The notes under the pieces were generated by a model. The model saw nothing but the letters and a program-made list of their open reading frames with translations. It was not told where the DNA came from and did not search any database. A program made the position numbers and the translations under genes. From Armatimonadota bacterium (lineage in GTDB: Bacteria; Armatimonadota; Armatimonadia; Armatimonadales; Armatimonadaceae), in the NCBI GenBank assembly GCA_026392155.1, contig JAPLCP010000077.1:1-52709 (forward strand): a DNA stretch of 52,709 nt, in the 5' to 3' direction. Of this stretch, positions 1-8,365 are shown piece by piece; within the stretch, counting starts at the first letter, position 1, and every line of letters starts with the position of its first letter.

Positions 1-825
1 CGCCATACCAACAAAACCCATACCTGCCGTACCAGCAAACTGGTTTACACTAGGCGCGAGCCAGAGTCCGCCAACTACAGGAGCAATTGCACAGAGCTGT
101 TGGGGAATCCCAAATTTTGCTAAATGCAGAACGATTTTCCAACGGAATTGTCCTCGTGGACGCCAAGGCATGTAGAACCAATAGAGACTAGCTCCTACCA
201 CTAGGCGCATGCTGAAGCTAATTGTAAGTGCCCATGTTCCCATATGAGCCAATGCGAGGGGAATTAGCGTAACCACCTGAACAATATTCTCTAGCATCTC
301 GACACGTGCAATTATATCAAACTGAAGCCGACGCTCAAAATATAGAAGGGGTAAGACTCGTTGTGAAGAGATTAGTAGGCAAAGCGAAAGAACAATCAGG
401 ATCGGTGTTGCACTAAGATGTAAATTATAAAGATCCAGTAACCAGGGAATTGCAATCAGCAATGTCGTGACAGCGACCAAAGCAATCCCCAACTGAATCA
501 CAAAAACAGAAAACATCTCGTCATCTGTTGGCTCTGTCTCCTGACGAACTAGACTTGAACCAAGACAGCCTTCACCTAAATATTGCACAGGGCCCGTGAT
601 CATGGTTCCTGTATTAAAAGTGCTTGCCTCTGTTGGGGAGAGGAGACGACCAATAGCAAGACGGCTTACCACACCCAGAACGATAGAAAGGATCGTACGA
701 ACTCCCATCACCTTCACCCCGGCAATGGCGGTATCCCGAATATCAACATTACTCTGTGGTCTGGTATCTGTTGGAATATCCTCTTCTGATGTAGAAAGAT
801 TGGGCAAAATTTGGGGTAAGGACAT
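1..825 (-). CDS. Polysaccharide/oligosaccharide flippase (Wzx/RfbX type), 3' end outside window
   Basis: An open frame of 275 codons without a stop starts at ATG 825 (begins MSLPQILPNLS) and continues past the left edge. After a soluble N-terminal stretch of about 40 residues it reads as repeated hydrophobic segments. The order is the one seen in polysaccharide-biosynthesis exporters: a first helix ending in RLAIGRLLSPTEAS, then GSSLVRQE, then long helices and the LLYFERRLQFDIIARVEMLEN region. Family members flip lipid-linked sugar repeat units across the inner membrane for O-antigen or exopolysaccharide assembly. The gene is clearly poorer in G+C than the rest of the window and adjoins transposase remnants, so horizontal acquisition is likely (inference). 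Family fairly certain; substrate unknown. Confidence 0.82.
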   Translation of the reverse strand, partial: MSLPQILPNLSTSEEDIPTDTRPQSNVDIRDTAIAGVKVMGVRTILSIVLGVVSRLAIGRLLSPTEASTFNTGTMITGPVQYLGEGCLGSSLVRQETEPTDDEMFSVFVIQLGIALVAVTTLLIAIPWLLDLYNLHLSATPILIVLSLCLLISSQRVLPLLYFERRLQFDIIARVEMLENIVQVVTLIPLALAHMGTWALTISFSMRLVVGASLYWFYMPWRPRGQFRWKIVLHLAKFGIPQQLCAIAPVVGGLWLAPSVNQFAGTAGMGFVGMA

Positions 826-840
826 AGAGATTATGTTGCA

Positions 841-846
841 ATTATA
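841..846 (-). promoter_or_regulatory. -10 hexamer TATAAT for the flippase gene
   Basis: A perfect TATAAT on the minus strand lies 15 nt before ATG 825. No convincing -35 was found. It implies a leader of only about nine nucleotides. Confidence 0.5.
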
Positions 847-902
847 ACACGAGTACCCATGGTTCGCTCATTTCTGCAGGGCAAGCGCAGGTGAATCGCA
901 TC

Positions 903-1043
903 TTATGATGCCAGCACCTTTTCCAGATAGGTCACGTCCCAGCCCGCCATATGACGCTTGGTCTGAACGCCGACTTTCTCGCTGATTTCTCTCTCGAGAA
1001 GAGAGAGGGCAAGACGGCGAAAGACTCCAAGGCGGCCAAGTCC
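903..1043 (-). pseudogene. C-terminal remnant of an ISAs1-family transposase
   Basis: Reading the minus strand gives a 46-codon stretch ending at TAA (903-905). It contains RRLALSLLERE, TKRHMAGWD and YLEKVL, the diagnostic C-terminal helix and GWD-YLxxxL ending of ISAs1-type (IS4-superfamily DDE) transposases. An in-frame TAA immediately precedes the stretch and no further homologous sequence is readable upstream. The catalytic DDE core is therefore gone and the element is dead. No inverted repeats can be assigned. Confidence 0.6.
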
Positions 1044-1189
1044 TTATAATGATACTGCTGGCGAATTCATGCGGTGGCCAGCCCCCACGATTTTAGTCTG
1101 GCAAAACGACTCACACGAGTGGTCGCAAGCGGCTCACCGACCAACCAAGAAAACACACGGCAAAAGTTCAAAGCAGATCCTACGAGCAA

Positions 1190-2082
1190 GTGCTGCAAGT
1201 GTGCCTTCGCCTGTCCGGCATAACGAGAACGCCGAAGACCATGCATACGAACCGACTCAGAAAGGGTTCCTTCAATCCCTGAACGAGTCTTATAACGCTC
1301 CGAGAATTCCTTAGTTTTCTGATAGGAGCGACGTTCGTGGAGTGCTTCGTGTTCACCTTGAGGATGCAGATCAAGGTTACCGTCACGTGCTTGGCTTCGC
1401 CCTAGGCGATAAGGAAAGCCAAGCGAGCTGGAGCGAGTTTTTCACCAGTTTGAAGTCACGGGGATTAACCGGGGTGGAGTTCCTCATCTCGGATGATCAT
1501 GCAGGACTTGTCAAAGCCATTGAAGGGAGTTTTGTGGGGGCAACCTGGCAGCGATGTCAAGCGCACTTTATCCAAAACCTCTCGGATGCTTGTCCCAAAA
1601 CCGAGGTGGAAGCTTTCCTTAGCTTGGCCAAACAAGTGCTTCATGCTCCCGATCTTGCCAGCGCTCGCACGCGCTTACGAGAGACGTGCCAGACCTTTGA
1701 GAAGCGATGCAGCAAGGCGGTGGCTCTGCTGGAGTCTGCCTTTGATGAAGTGACCAGTGTACTCATCTTACCGACGAAGTACCATCGTCTTTTGAGGACA
1801 AGTAACTCCCAGGAGCGCTTGAATGAAGAGATTCGTCGCAGAGACCGCGTGATTCGGAGTTATCCGAATCGTGCGAGCTGCGAGCGCCTGCTGGGGGCGC
1901 TGCTCATGAAGTTTGACGAAGCAATGACGACGGGAAAAGTCTACACTAACATGGACGATTATCATGCTTGGCGCTTGGAGAGATCTGAGGGGCACGCTTC
2001 ACGGGAGGCTTTGCCCAAGACAGAGGGTTCTGCTGCTGCTTTTAAAGGAAAGGAATCTGAGGTGCTCTTGACGGTGGCTTAA
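1190..2082 (+). pseudogene. IS256-family (Mutator-type) transposase, internally deleted and frameshifted
   Basis: From about 1342 to the TAA at 2080-2082 the frame reads as the C-terminal half of an IS256 transposase: GYRHVLGFALGDKESQASWSEF, ISDDHAGLVKAIEG (second catalytic Asp), the CQAHF region and ERLNEEIRRRDRVIRSYPN (catalytic Glu). Upstream the frame closes at TAG 1312-1314. Between about 1190 and 1335 only traces of the N-terminal half remain; a one-base shift near 1290 is needed to recover the LxESY-RSENSLV stretch that matches the usual LFERYQRSEKALV. The segment with the first catalytic Asp is missing, so the transposase cannot be active. Sequence at about 2155-2195 (ACACCAAAAAATGG, ACTTGACAA) resembles an IS256 right end. 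Confidence 0.8.
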
Positions 2083-2106
2083 GCCGCTATCCAGACGCTT
2101 TTGAAG

Positions 2107-2142
2107 GCGAAGCTACCAAGCTTCGCGGGCGGCAAAGCCGCC
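2107..2142. repeat. Two adjacent short hairpins after the IS256 remnant
   Basis: GCGAAGCT-ACCA-AGCTTCGC (2107-2126) is an 8-bp perfect stem. It is followed at once by GGCGGC-AAA-GCCGCC (2128-2142). There is no T-run, so this is not a canonical intrinsic terminator. It may be part of the IS end or a small REP-like palindrome. Confidence 0.45.
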
Positions 2143-2324
2143 TGGGGAGAGGGAACCGTAATTACACCAAAAAATGGACTTGACAATTTCGCCCTAAGTC
2201 AACAAACTACCGTTATTGATCTCTCGTTAAATCTGTAAACCAGCTCTATTGAAACATCCCATCAAGACATCCTGGAGACGACGGAGACGATTTACTGCAA
2301 AAGTAGCATAATCGAACGCTGGGG

Positions 2325-2330
2325 TATAAT
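2325..2330 (+). promoter_or_regulatory. -10 hexamer TATAAT for the sugar-acid operon
   Basis: TATAAT ends 9 nt before ATG 2340, with no Shine-Dalgarno sequence in between. Transcription would begin within a few nucleotides of the start codon, a nearly leaderless mRNA. Confidence 0.6.
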
Positions 2331-2339
2331 TCCAGAAGC

Positions 2340-3167
2340 ATGAAGATCATCAGATTTATTGACCACGCGGGCAATATCCGCTACGGCACCCCCACCGACG
2401 ACACCTACACCACGGCGACGGCGCTCGAGGGAGATTTATTCACCGGCCTCACCCCCACCAAAGAGCTTCTCTCGGTCGCCAAGCTCCTGGCCCCGATCAC
2501 GCCGCCCAATATTTTGTGCATCGGCCTCAACTACCAGCGGCACGCGGAGGAGAGCGGCATGGCCGTTCCCGACCGACCAATTCTCTTTATCAAGCCCACC
2601 AGCACCCTGAGCAACCCCGGCGACCCGATCATCCACCCGAAAAACAGCGAGGAAGTGGACTACGAGTGCGAGCTAGCCGTGGTGATCGGCAAGACTGCCA
2701 AGAACGTGGACGAAGACGATGCCCTAGACTACGTTTTAGGCTATACCTGTGCCAACGATGTCTCCGCCCGCGACTGGCAGCTACGCTACGATAAACAATG
2801 GACACGCGGCAAGAGCTTCGACACGTTCTGCCCCCTTGGCCCCGTACTCGTCACTGTGGACGAAATAGACGATCCCAACGAGCTTCAGATTCAGACCCGC
2901 GTCAACGGTGAGACGCTGCAAAACTCCAACACGGCAGACATGATCTTCGATGTCTGCGAGATTATCTCGTCGCTCTCCAAGAACTTCACCCTGCTTCCGG
3001 GCACGGTGATCTTGACCGGCACCCCCGAGGGCGTCGGCATGGGACGCACCCCCAAGCGCTGGCTCGTCCCCGGCGATGTCTGTGAGATCGAGATCGAAGG
3101 AATCGGAGTGCTGGTCAATACCGTGGAGGAGGCCCCCTCCGCCCCCAAGTCTGGGGGAACTTTCTAA
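2340..3167 (+). CDS. Fumarylacetoacetate hydrolase (FAH) family protein
   Basis: The 275-residue protein has the FAH fold signature in order: ILCIGLNYQRHAEESG near residue 60, the metal-binding EVDYECELAVVIGK near 105, GYTCANDVSARDWQ near 132, GKSFDTFCPLGP, and a C-terminal TGTPEGVGMGRTP loop. The conserved Glu/Asp ligands are present, so it should be active. Family members hydrolyse or isomerise diketo sugar acids and aromatic breakdown products. The next gene, an SDR, overlaps by one base (TAATG), and a D-apionate-lactonase-like gene follows. A role in breakdown of a deoxy- or branched sugar acid, such as 2,4-diketo-3-deoxy-fuconate-type cleavage, is therefore the best inference. The substrate is unproven. 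Confidence 0.85.
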   Translation: MKIIRFIDHAGNIRYGTPTDDTYTTATALEGDLFTGLTPTKELLSVAKLLAPITPPNILCIGLNYQRHAEESGMAVPDRPILFIKPTSTLSNPGDPIIHPKNSEEVDYECELAVVIGKTAKNVDEDDALDYVLGYTCANDVSARDWQLRYDKQWTRGKSFDTFCPLGPVLVTVDEIDDPNELQIQTRVNGETLQNSNTADMIFDVCEIISSLSKNFTLLPGTVILTGTPEGVGMGRTPKRWLVPGDVCEIEIEGIGVLVNTVEEAPSAPKSGGTF

Positions 3168-3898
3168 TGTTCTCACTGGACGGAAAACGCGCGATTGTGA
3201 CGGGTGGTGCCTCAGGAATTGGGGCGGCGATCGTGGAGACGCTCAAGACACAGGGCGCGAGCGTCCTCGTGCTAGATCTGAGTGACCACGCCGACCTACC
3301 CTGTGATGTCTCCGACCCTGACTCCGTTTCTCGCGCCTTCGCAAAAGCGGATGAAGAGGCAGGCGGGCCGCTGGATATTCTGGTGTGCTCGGCGGGAATC
3401 GGGTTTGTGGGCGATATTCTCAAGACCACCCCCGCGGACTTCGACCGGCTCATGGGCGTGAACGCGCGTGGGCTCTTTCTCTGCTGCCAGGAAGCTGTGC
3501 GCCGCATGAAGGCTAGCGGCAACGGCGGAAGTATCGTCAATATCTGCTCCATCGCCGCCGAGACCGCGCTCGCGGAGCGCTTTGCGTACTCCGCAACCAA
3601 GGGGGCGGTGCTGGCCATGACCCGCTGCATCGGGAAAGACTTTGTGGCAGATAACATCCGCTGCAACGCCGTCTGCCCGGCGCGGGTTCACACCCCGTTT
3701 GTGGATGCCTACTTAGCCAAGAACTACCCCGGAAAAGAGGCCGAGCAGCTCGCCGTGCTGTCGTCCGCGCAGCCCATGGGCCGTATGGGCCAGCCCGCCG
3801 AGATCGCCGCATTGGTGGCCTATCTCTGCTCCGACGAAGCCAGCTTTGTCACAGGCGCCGCCTACGACATCGACGGCGGCGTCATGGCAATGCACTAG
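3167..3898 (+). CDS. SDR-family NAD(P)-dependent dehydrogenase, probably sugar-acid specific
   Basis: This 243-residue classical short-chain dehydrogenase has the Rossmann motif TGGASGIG near residue 11, catalytic Ser in NICSIAA, YSATKGA (YxxxK) and a C-terminal SFVTGAAYDIDGG. The region from CPARVHTPFVDAYL to QPMGRMGQPAEIAAL resembles SDRs that oxidise 2-keto-3-deoxy-L-fuconate-type substrates beside FAH hydrolases. Its ATG overlaps the FAH stop (TAATG), so the two are translationally coupled. SDR assignment is certain; the exact sugar acid is inferred from context. Confidence 0.88.
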   Translation: MFSLDGKRAIVTGGASGIGAAIVETLKTQGASVLVLDLSDHADLPCDVSDPDSVSRAFAKADEEAGGPLDILVCSAGIGFVGDILKTTPADFDRLMGVNARGLFLCCQEAVRRMKASGNGGSIVNICSIAAETALAERFAYSATKGAVLAMTRCIGKDFVADNIRCNAVCPARVHTPFVDAYLAKNYPGKEAEQLAVLSSAQPMGRMGQPAEIAALVAYLCSDEASFVTGAAYDIDGGVMAMH

Positions 3899-3899
3899 A

Positions 3900-3919
3900 C
3901 CGCCGATTTCAATCGGCGG
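3900..3919. repeat. Intercistronic hairpin
   Basis: CCGCCGATT-TC-AATCGGCGG is a 9-bp perfect stem between the SDR stop and the next gene. No T-run follows, so it is more likely an mRNA-stability or REP-like palindrome than a terminator. Similar GGCGG/CCGCC hairpins occur at 48366-48380 and 51550-51571. Confidence 0.6.
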
Positions 3920-3936
3920 AACCAACGGAGAATTTC

Positions 3937-5337
3937 ATGGAACAGGAACTCAGCGCGGGGCCGCTTCGGTGTAAGTTTGCCGACGGCGAGCTGCGCTACA
4001 TCAAACTCGGTGACACGGAAGTTGTCCGGCGGGTGTTTTTTGCGGTGCGAACCAAGACCTGGGATACCCTGACTCCCAAGCTCTCCAACCTCGACATCTC
4101 CCAAACCGAGAGTGGCTTTCGTATTGTCTTCGACGCACGCTGTGAGCGAGGCGCGGCGGGCTTCGACTCAGACGGGGCGTTTAGCTGGTCGGGGAAGATC
4201 GAGGGCAAGCGCGATGGCACGATTGTCTTCACGGCAACCGGCGCACCGACGCGCGACTTTGAGACGAATCGTGTTGGGCTCTGCGTGCTCTTTGGGACGC
4301 CCACGGTCTGCGGCCAGAAGTACACGCTCACAGGCAAAGATGGCTCGCGCACCGGGACGTTCCCCAAGTACGTCAATGCCCCACTCACCTTCGAGGAAAA
4401 CTTCTCGGAGCTACGCTACGGCACTATCCGAGTGAGCGCGACGGGCGATGGGCTTTTCTCCATGGAAGACCAGCGCAACTTCGCCGACTCCAGCTTCAAA
4501 GCCTACATGACGATGCCCTACGCCTACCCCAAGCTGACCAAAGGCGACGCGCACACGCAGACCATCACGATCAAGCCTGAGGGCCTTCTCCAAGCCGTCA
4601 AGCAGCGCACAAGTAAAACGACACGGCTCGTGCTCGGTGAGATCCTGCTCAGTCGCACCTTTCCTGAGATTCGCCAGGGAAGCACGGGCGAGCGAAACTG
4701 GTTCCATAGCATCAACCACGACCGGGAGAAAGCCAAGGCCGCCGAGAGCGTCTCCTTCGCCTACTTCCCCACCGAGCACCTCTACGACGACGACACGTGC
4801 TGGGAGAATGTCCCCGTGATTGTCGAGCTGGCAGAGTCCGCGCGGCAGTTTGCGCCCGGAAAGCAGATAGACATCCATCACATCGCCCTCACGCTCACCC
4901 ATCCCCGCCCTGCCCCTGAGCCACGCAATGCCAACCCAATGGGAGCCGCCTGGGCCGCCGTCTGTCTAAAGTATGCCACGCTCGCTGGAGTGCATAGTGC
5001 CACGTTTGATATGGGACGTGGCTACGCTGCCCGGGCTCTTAATGTCCTGAAGCCTCTTGTCGGTACCCCCTATCGGAGCGTGACTGCCTCAAGCACGGCA
5101 CTCGTCGCACCCGTCGAAGCCTTCGGCCTTGGGCAGTGCGTGATCGTGGTCAATAAAACCGGAGTCCGTCAGCAGGCGACTCTGGAGAAGCTCCTGCCTG
5201 GCAAGTGGGAAGCACAAGAGCTACACGGCCAGACACCCGCTGGTATGGCTCCTGCGAGTACTCCTGTGCGCGTCTCTGGCGGCAAGACCAACCTCAACCT
5301 CGCCCCCCACGAAGTGCGGATTCTCACACGGCGATAA
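3937..5337 (+). CDS. D-apionate lactonase (ApnL)-like protein, short form
   Basis: The 466-residue protein has no signal peptide. Its N-terminal half follows the ApnL pattern: a beta-rich start (AGPLRCKFADGELRYIKLGD), FETNRVGLCVLF, and the hallmark MEDQRNFADSSFKAY. The C-terminal part retains the NPMGAAWAAVCLKYATLAG segment and a beta-sandwich-like tail. Known ApnL proteins open the lactone of D-apionate in apiose catabolism. My recollection is that they are longer, with more sequence in the middle, so this copy may be a shortened or divergent homologue. It follows an FAH hydrolase and an SDR, 38 nt after the SDR stop with an ACGGAG ribosome site. This supports a catabolic operon for a plant-cell-wall sugar acid. 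Function inferred. Confidence 0.6.
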   Translation: MEQELSAGPLRCKFADGELRYIKLGDTEVVRRVFFAVRTKTWDTLTPKLSNLDISQTESGFRIVFDARCERGAAGFDSDGAFSWSGKIEGKRDGTIVFTATGAPTRDFETNRVGLCVLFGTPTVCGQKYTLTGKDGSRTGTFPKYVNAPLTFEENFSELRYGTIRVSATGDGLFSMEDQRNFADSSFKAYMTMPYAYPKLTKGDAHTQTITIKPEGLLQAVKQRTSKTTRLVLGEILLSRTFPEIRQGSTGERNWFHSINHDREKAKAAESVSFAYFPTEHLYDDDTCWENVPVIVELAESARQFAPGKQIDIHHIALTLTHPRPAPEPRNANPMGAAWAAVCLKYATLAGVHSATFDMGRGYAARALNVLKPLVGTPYRSVTASSTALVAPVEAFGLGQCVIVVNKTGVRQQATLEKLLPGKWEAQELHGQTPAGMAPASTPVRVSGGKTNLNLAPHEVRILTRR

Positions 5338-5385
5338 AAAATTCAATACGGAAGAGTTCGACAAGCTCAAGGACACCGGCACCCT

Positions 5386-6795
5386 CTACTCCGCCCGCCC
5401 CGCCGTCCGACCGGGACGACGCATGATCCCACGGCGGCTCTGCCCCACGGGTGGAGCCGCCTCTTTCGTCAGGTCACGGACGATGTCTTTCTTCTCATCC
5501 CCACCGTCGTCTTTTCCGTCAAAGCCCACGCTATAGAGCCGCTGCCCTTTCCGCAAAAGCGGTTTTCCTGAAAACACATCGGTGAGGGGTGTACCCGACG
5601 GCAAGTCTTCCAGGCGTGTCAGAGGTTTCTTTTTTATCCGCTCAAACCCCTGGATCGCCAGAGCAACGCGCGGGAGGCGATAGGCCAGCTCCGCCAGCAA
5701 GAACTCCGTCGCGAGCCCACTGTAGCGCTGGGGATACCAGTAGCCCGCAAACGCCTTCCCCCGTTTGTCCTCAGCGGTATCCAGTGCTTTCAGAGCCCGC
5801 CACTGCGCCGTGAGGTCTGCATCGGGGATCGGAGCGAGCGCAGATTTCACCGCCCGCCAGTAGCGCAGGTTGATCACCTCGGAGGCATCGGCGTAGAGCT
5901 GCCAGCCAAGCGTGTGATCCAGCCGATCCAGCTCCCGCCAGAGCGGGTTGTAGTCCAGAAAGGGCTCGTCCTCGGGCTTATAGAGTTTTTCGCGGTGCTC
6001 ACGGGCATCGCCCTGCTCTTTGACACACTGAAGGAGCCAAATTTCCTTCAGTATGCCGGGAGGAGTGCGCCAAGTTTCCCAGTCACGATCGATCTCTGGG
6101 AGGCGCTCAGGATACTCCAGAGCCACCAAGAACAGCACCCGCGCCGAGAGAATCGCATGTCGGTCTCGGATCGTCCAGACCAGCAGACCAGGCTCCTCGG
6201 TAAGCTGATGCGTAAAGCGCTGGATGAGCCCCAGTGTCGCCAGTGCTTTTTCGGGCTGCTTGTGCCCCTTTGCATAGACCTGAAAGAGCTGGGCCAGCCG
6301 ATCACAGGCAAGTAAGATCTCGCGCCGCCGCTTCCACTCCTCTTCGGTAAGTGCATCATGCCAGCCGAAGTCACAGTGGGGCCGACGCACGCCCTCTCTC
6401 ACGAGCCGCAGTGCGGGAACGGCAGCCTCAAGCACTTTTCCTAGTAGCGCCGCATCACCGTCTTTGAGCTTGCTGGTTGGGCTGAGCATCCTCGCAATGG
6501 CCAGCCGCTCTTCGGGAGTCCAGTCGGGGAGTAAGTTCACGGCCTCACGGTAGAGCGGCGCCGCGTTGTCTTTCTCGCGGAGCACCGGGCGTTTCGGAAG
6601 CTCCTGCATTGCCTGAGGTAGACCTGCCTGCCGTGCCCGCTGCCGCTCTTGGGGCAGTGTCAAAGCAAGCTTAGGCAAGCGGCTATCGCGCTCGCTCATG
6701 AGCCACAGGATCCAAAAAACGCCGCCTAAGAGCGCAAGCCCAAGCACGAACAGAACCAGCCTATTTGCAATTCGCAAATAGTGAACGGCACGCAT
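5386..6795 (-). CDS. Membrane-anchored protein of unknown function
   Basis: ATG 6795 overlaps the TGA of the upstream amidohydrolase by one base (TGATG), so translation is probably coupled and the GTG at 6798 is unlikely. The 469-residue product has one transmembrane helix near residues 12-34 (LVLFVLGLALLGGVFWILWL). A large alpha-helical, Arg/Leu-rich extracytoplasmic part follows, with a C-terminal LYSVGFDGKDDGGDE motif. That ending (YSVGxxGxDxxG) recurs in the gene at 40460-41833, suggesting both belong to one broad lineage-specific family of secreted proteins. No enzymatic motif was recognised. Confidence 0.7.
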   Translation of the reverse strand: MRAVHYLRIANRLVLFVLGLALLGGVFWILWLMSERDSRLPKLALTLPQERQRARQAGLPQAMQELPKRPVLREKDNAAPLYREAVNLLPDWTPEERLAIARMLSPTSKLKDGDAALLGKVLEAAVPALRLVREGVRRPHCDFGWHDALTEEEWKRRREILLACDRLAQLFQVYAKGHKQPEKALATLGLIQRFTHQLTEEPGLLVWTIRDRHAILSARVLFLVALEYPERLPEIDRDWETWRTPPGILKEIWLLQCVKEQGDAREHREKLYKPEDEPFLDYNPLWRELDRLDHTLGWQLYADASEVINLRYWRAVKSALAPIPDADLTAQWRALKALDTAEDKRGKAFAGYWYPQRYSGLATEFLLAELAYRLPRVALAIQGFERIKKKPLTRLEDLPSGTPLTDVFSGKPLLRKGQRLYSVGFDGKDDGGDEKKDIVRDLTKEAAPPVGQSRRGIMRRPGRTAGRAE

Positions 6796-8306
6796 CACAC
6801 GACCCGATTGCCCGCAACGTAGACTTGTTCAGCGGTGAGCGAGGTGAGATTTTGGGCCGTGGGTGCATCGGAGAGGACGACAAAGTCGGCGAGGTACCCG
6901 GGGATGAGCTTGCCAAGATAATGGTCTTGGTGGAGTGCGTAGTGGCTCCCGACCGTGTAGTCATAGAGTGCTTCGTCCACCGAGAGGCCACCTTCGGGTG
7001 TCCAAGCGTGGCGGTTGACGGCGGCGTTGAGGCAGAGAAACGCGTCTAGTTTTTCGACGGGACAGTCCGAGCCGAGCGCCAGGGGGATTCCTGCGGAGCG
7101 CATCGCCGCAAACGGATAGGCATGCTTTGCTCGCGCCTCCCCCACGCGCTCACCGGTCCAGGTGTCCGAAGTCACGAACTGCGGCTGGATCGCCCCGACG
7201 ATCTTATGCTCTGCCATGCGTAACAGCAAGTCAGCAGGTAGGATTGAGACATGCTCGATTCTATGGCGGTGGTACGTATTGTCTTGGTTGCTCTGGCTCA
7301 GGGCAAACTCTATCGCATCCAGGCTCTCGCGCACTGCTTGGTCCCCAATCGCATGGATCACGAGCTGGAAGCCTTTGCTTTGCAGCTCGGCGCAGCGCTG
7401 CTTTAGCACGTCGGGGTCGTAGATACGCGTGCCGCACTCCCCCGTGGCTTCGTAGGGCTCGGCCATGAGCGCCGTGTAGGCTCCGAGTGAGCCATCGGAG
7501 AAGAACTTCGCCCCGCCGAGCTTGAGCCACGTATCGCCAAAGGTCGTGCCGATGCCATGGGCATGAAGCGTGTCGCCACTTGTCTGAGGCGGCATTCCTG
7601 TCACCCGAATCGGAAGCTGATCTTTGCGCCGGAGCCGTGCGTAGGCCCCGAGCTGATCAGGGGTGTCGAGCAGCGTCCCGACACTCGTCATCCCAGACTT
7701 CAGCGCAACGGCAGCGGCTTGGCGCACGGCCTCTTCGCCCTCCGCCTCTGTCAGCGGCGGCACGAGGTTATAAAACGGGGTAATCGCGGTCTCGGTGTAG
7801 AGCCCCGAGTCCACGTCGCCTGCCGCACGCTCCGCCTCAGTGACAAGCGCCAAGGCGGCGGAGTTCACCACCATTGCGTGGCCACAGACACGGGTGACCA
7901 GTAGCGGACGGGTGGGAGAGATCTTGTCTAGCTCAATGCGAGTCGGGAAGCGCCCCTCCACCAGCTTACTCTGGTCGAAGCCCCGTGCCAAGAGAAACGG
8001 GCCATCGTAGCGGACAGCGTGATCTGAGAGGCGCGTGAGTAGCTCGTCGAGGCTGGCGCAGTTCAGGAGATCCGCCGTCCGCAAGAGCCCTGCACCAAAC
8101 ATATAGAGATGCAAGTGCGAGTCGCAGAAGCCCGGCACGACGGTCTTTCCCGCCAGATCAATATATTCGGCGTGTCCCCCCGCGAAGACGCGAGCTTCCG
8201 CGCTACTCCCCGCAAAGACCACCTTGCTATCTGCGACCACAAACGCCTCGGCGCGTGCCGAGGGCGCAGTCATCGTGTGAATAATCGCATTACAAAAAAC
8301 CGTCAT
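6795..8306 (-). CDS. YtcJ-like amidohydrolase (amidohydrolase_3 family)
   Basis: The 503-residue cytoplasmic protein shows the metal-dependent amidohydrolase order: an N-terminal beta-sandwich start (NAIIHTM), PGFCDSHLHLYMFG with the HxH metal pair, the conserved ARGFDQSKL stretch, a central FQLVIHAIGDQAVRESLDA with a metal-binding His, HRIEHVS, and LALGSDCPVEKLDAF with the catalytic Asp. Family members hydrolyse exocyclic or amide C-N bonds on varied substrates; specificity cannot be read from sequence. ATG 8306 is preferred over the TTG at 8327 because the family alignment starts at TVFCNAII and the longer form would overlap the terminator hairpin at 8325-8352. It is co-transcribed with the membrane-anchored gene downstream. 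Confidence 0.88.
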   Translation of the reverse strand: MTVFCNAIIHTMTAPSARAEAFVVADSKVVFAGSSAEARVFAGGHAEYIDLAGKTVVPGFCDSHLHLYMFGAGLLRTADLLNCASLDELLTRLSDHAVRYDGPFLLARGFDQSKLVEGRFPTRIELDKISPTRPLLVTRVCGHAMVVNSAALALVTEAERAAGDVDSGLYTETAITPFYNLVPPLTEAEGEEAVRQAAAVALKSGMTSVGTLLDTPDQLGAYARLRRKDQLPIRVTGMPPQTSGDTLHAHGIGTTFGDTWLKLGGAKFFSDGSLGAYTALMAEPYEATGECGTRIYDPDVLKQRCAELQSKGFQLVIHAIGDQAVRESLDAIEFALSQSNQDNTYHRHRIEHVSILPADLLLRMAEHKIVGAIQPQFVTSDTWTGERVGEARAKHAYPFAAMRSAGIPLALGSDCPVEKLDAFLCLNAAVNRHAWTPEGGLSVDEALYDYTVGSHYALHQDHYLGKLIPGYLADFVVLSDAPTAQNLTSLTAEQVYVAGNRVV

Positions 8307-8324
8307 TGACAAAAATTCCACAAA

Positions 8325-8352
8325 CAAAAAAGCCGGGGCAAGAGCCCCGGCT
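8325..8352 (-). terminator. Intrinsic terminator of the gene at 8366-8878
   Basis: On the minus strand AGCCGGGGC-TCTT-GCCCCGGCT forms a 9-bp perfect stem followed by six T residues. Confidence 0.9.
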
Positions 8353-8365
8353 TGCCACGACGAAA

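Noticed and set aside
1069-1314. 81-codon ORF as an independent gene
   Set aside because: It overlaps the decayed 5' part of the IS256 transposase and matches it only after a one-base shift.
8307-8327. Longer start for the YtcJ-like amidohydrolase
   Set aside because: Would overlap the terminator stem of the upstream gene and lacks family similarity.
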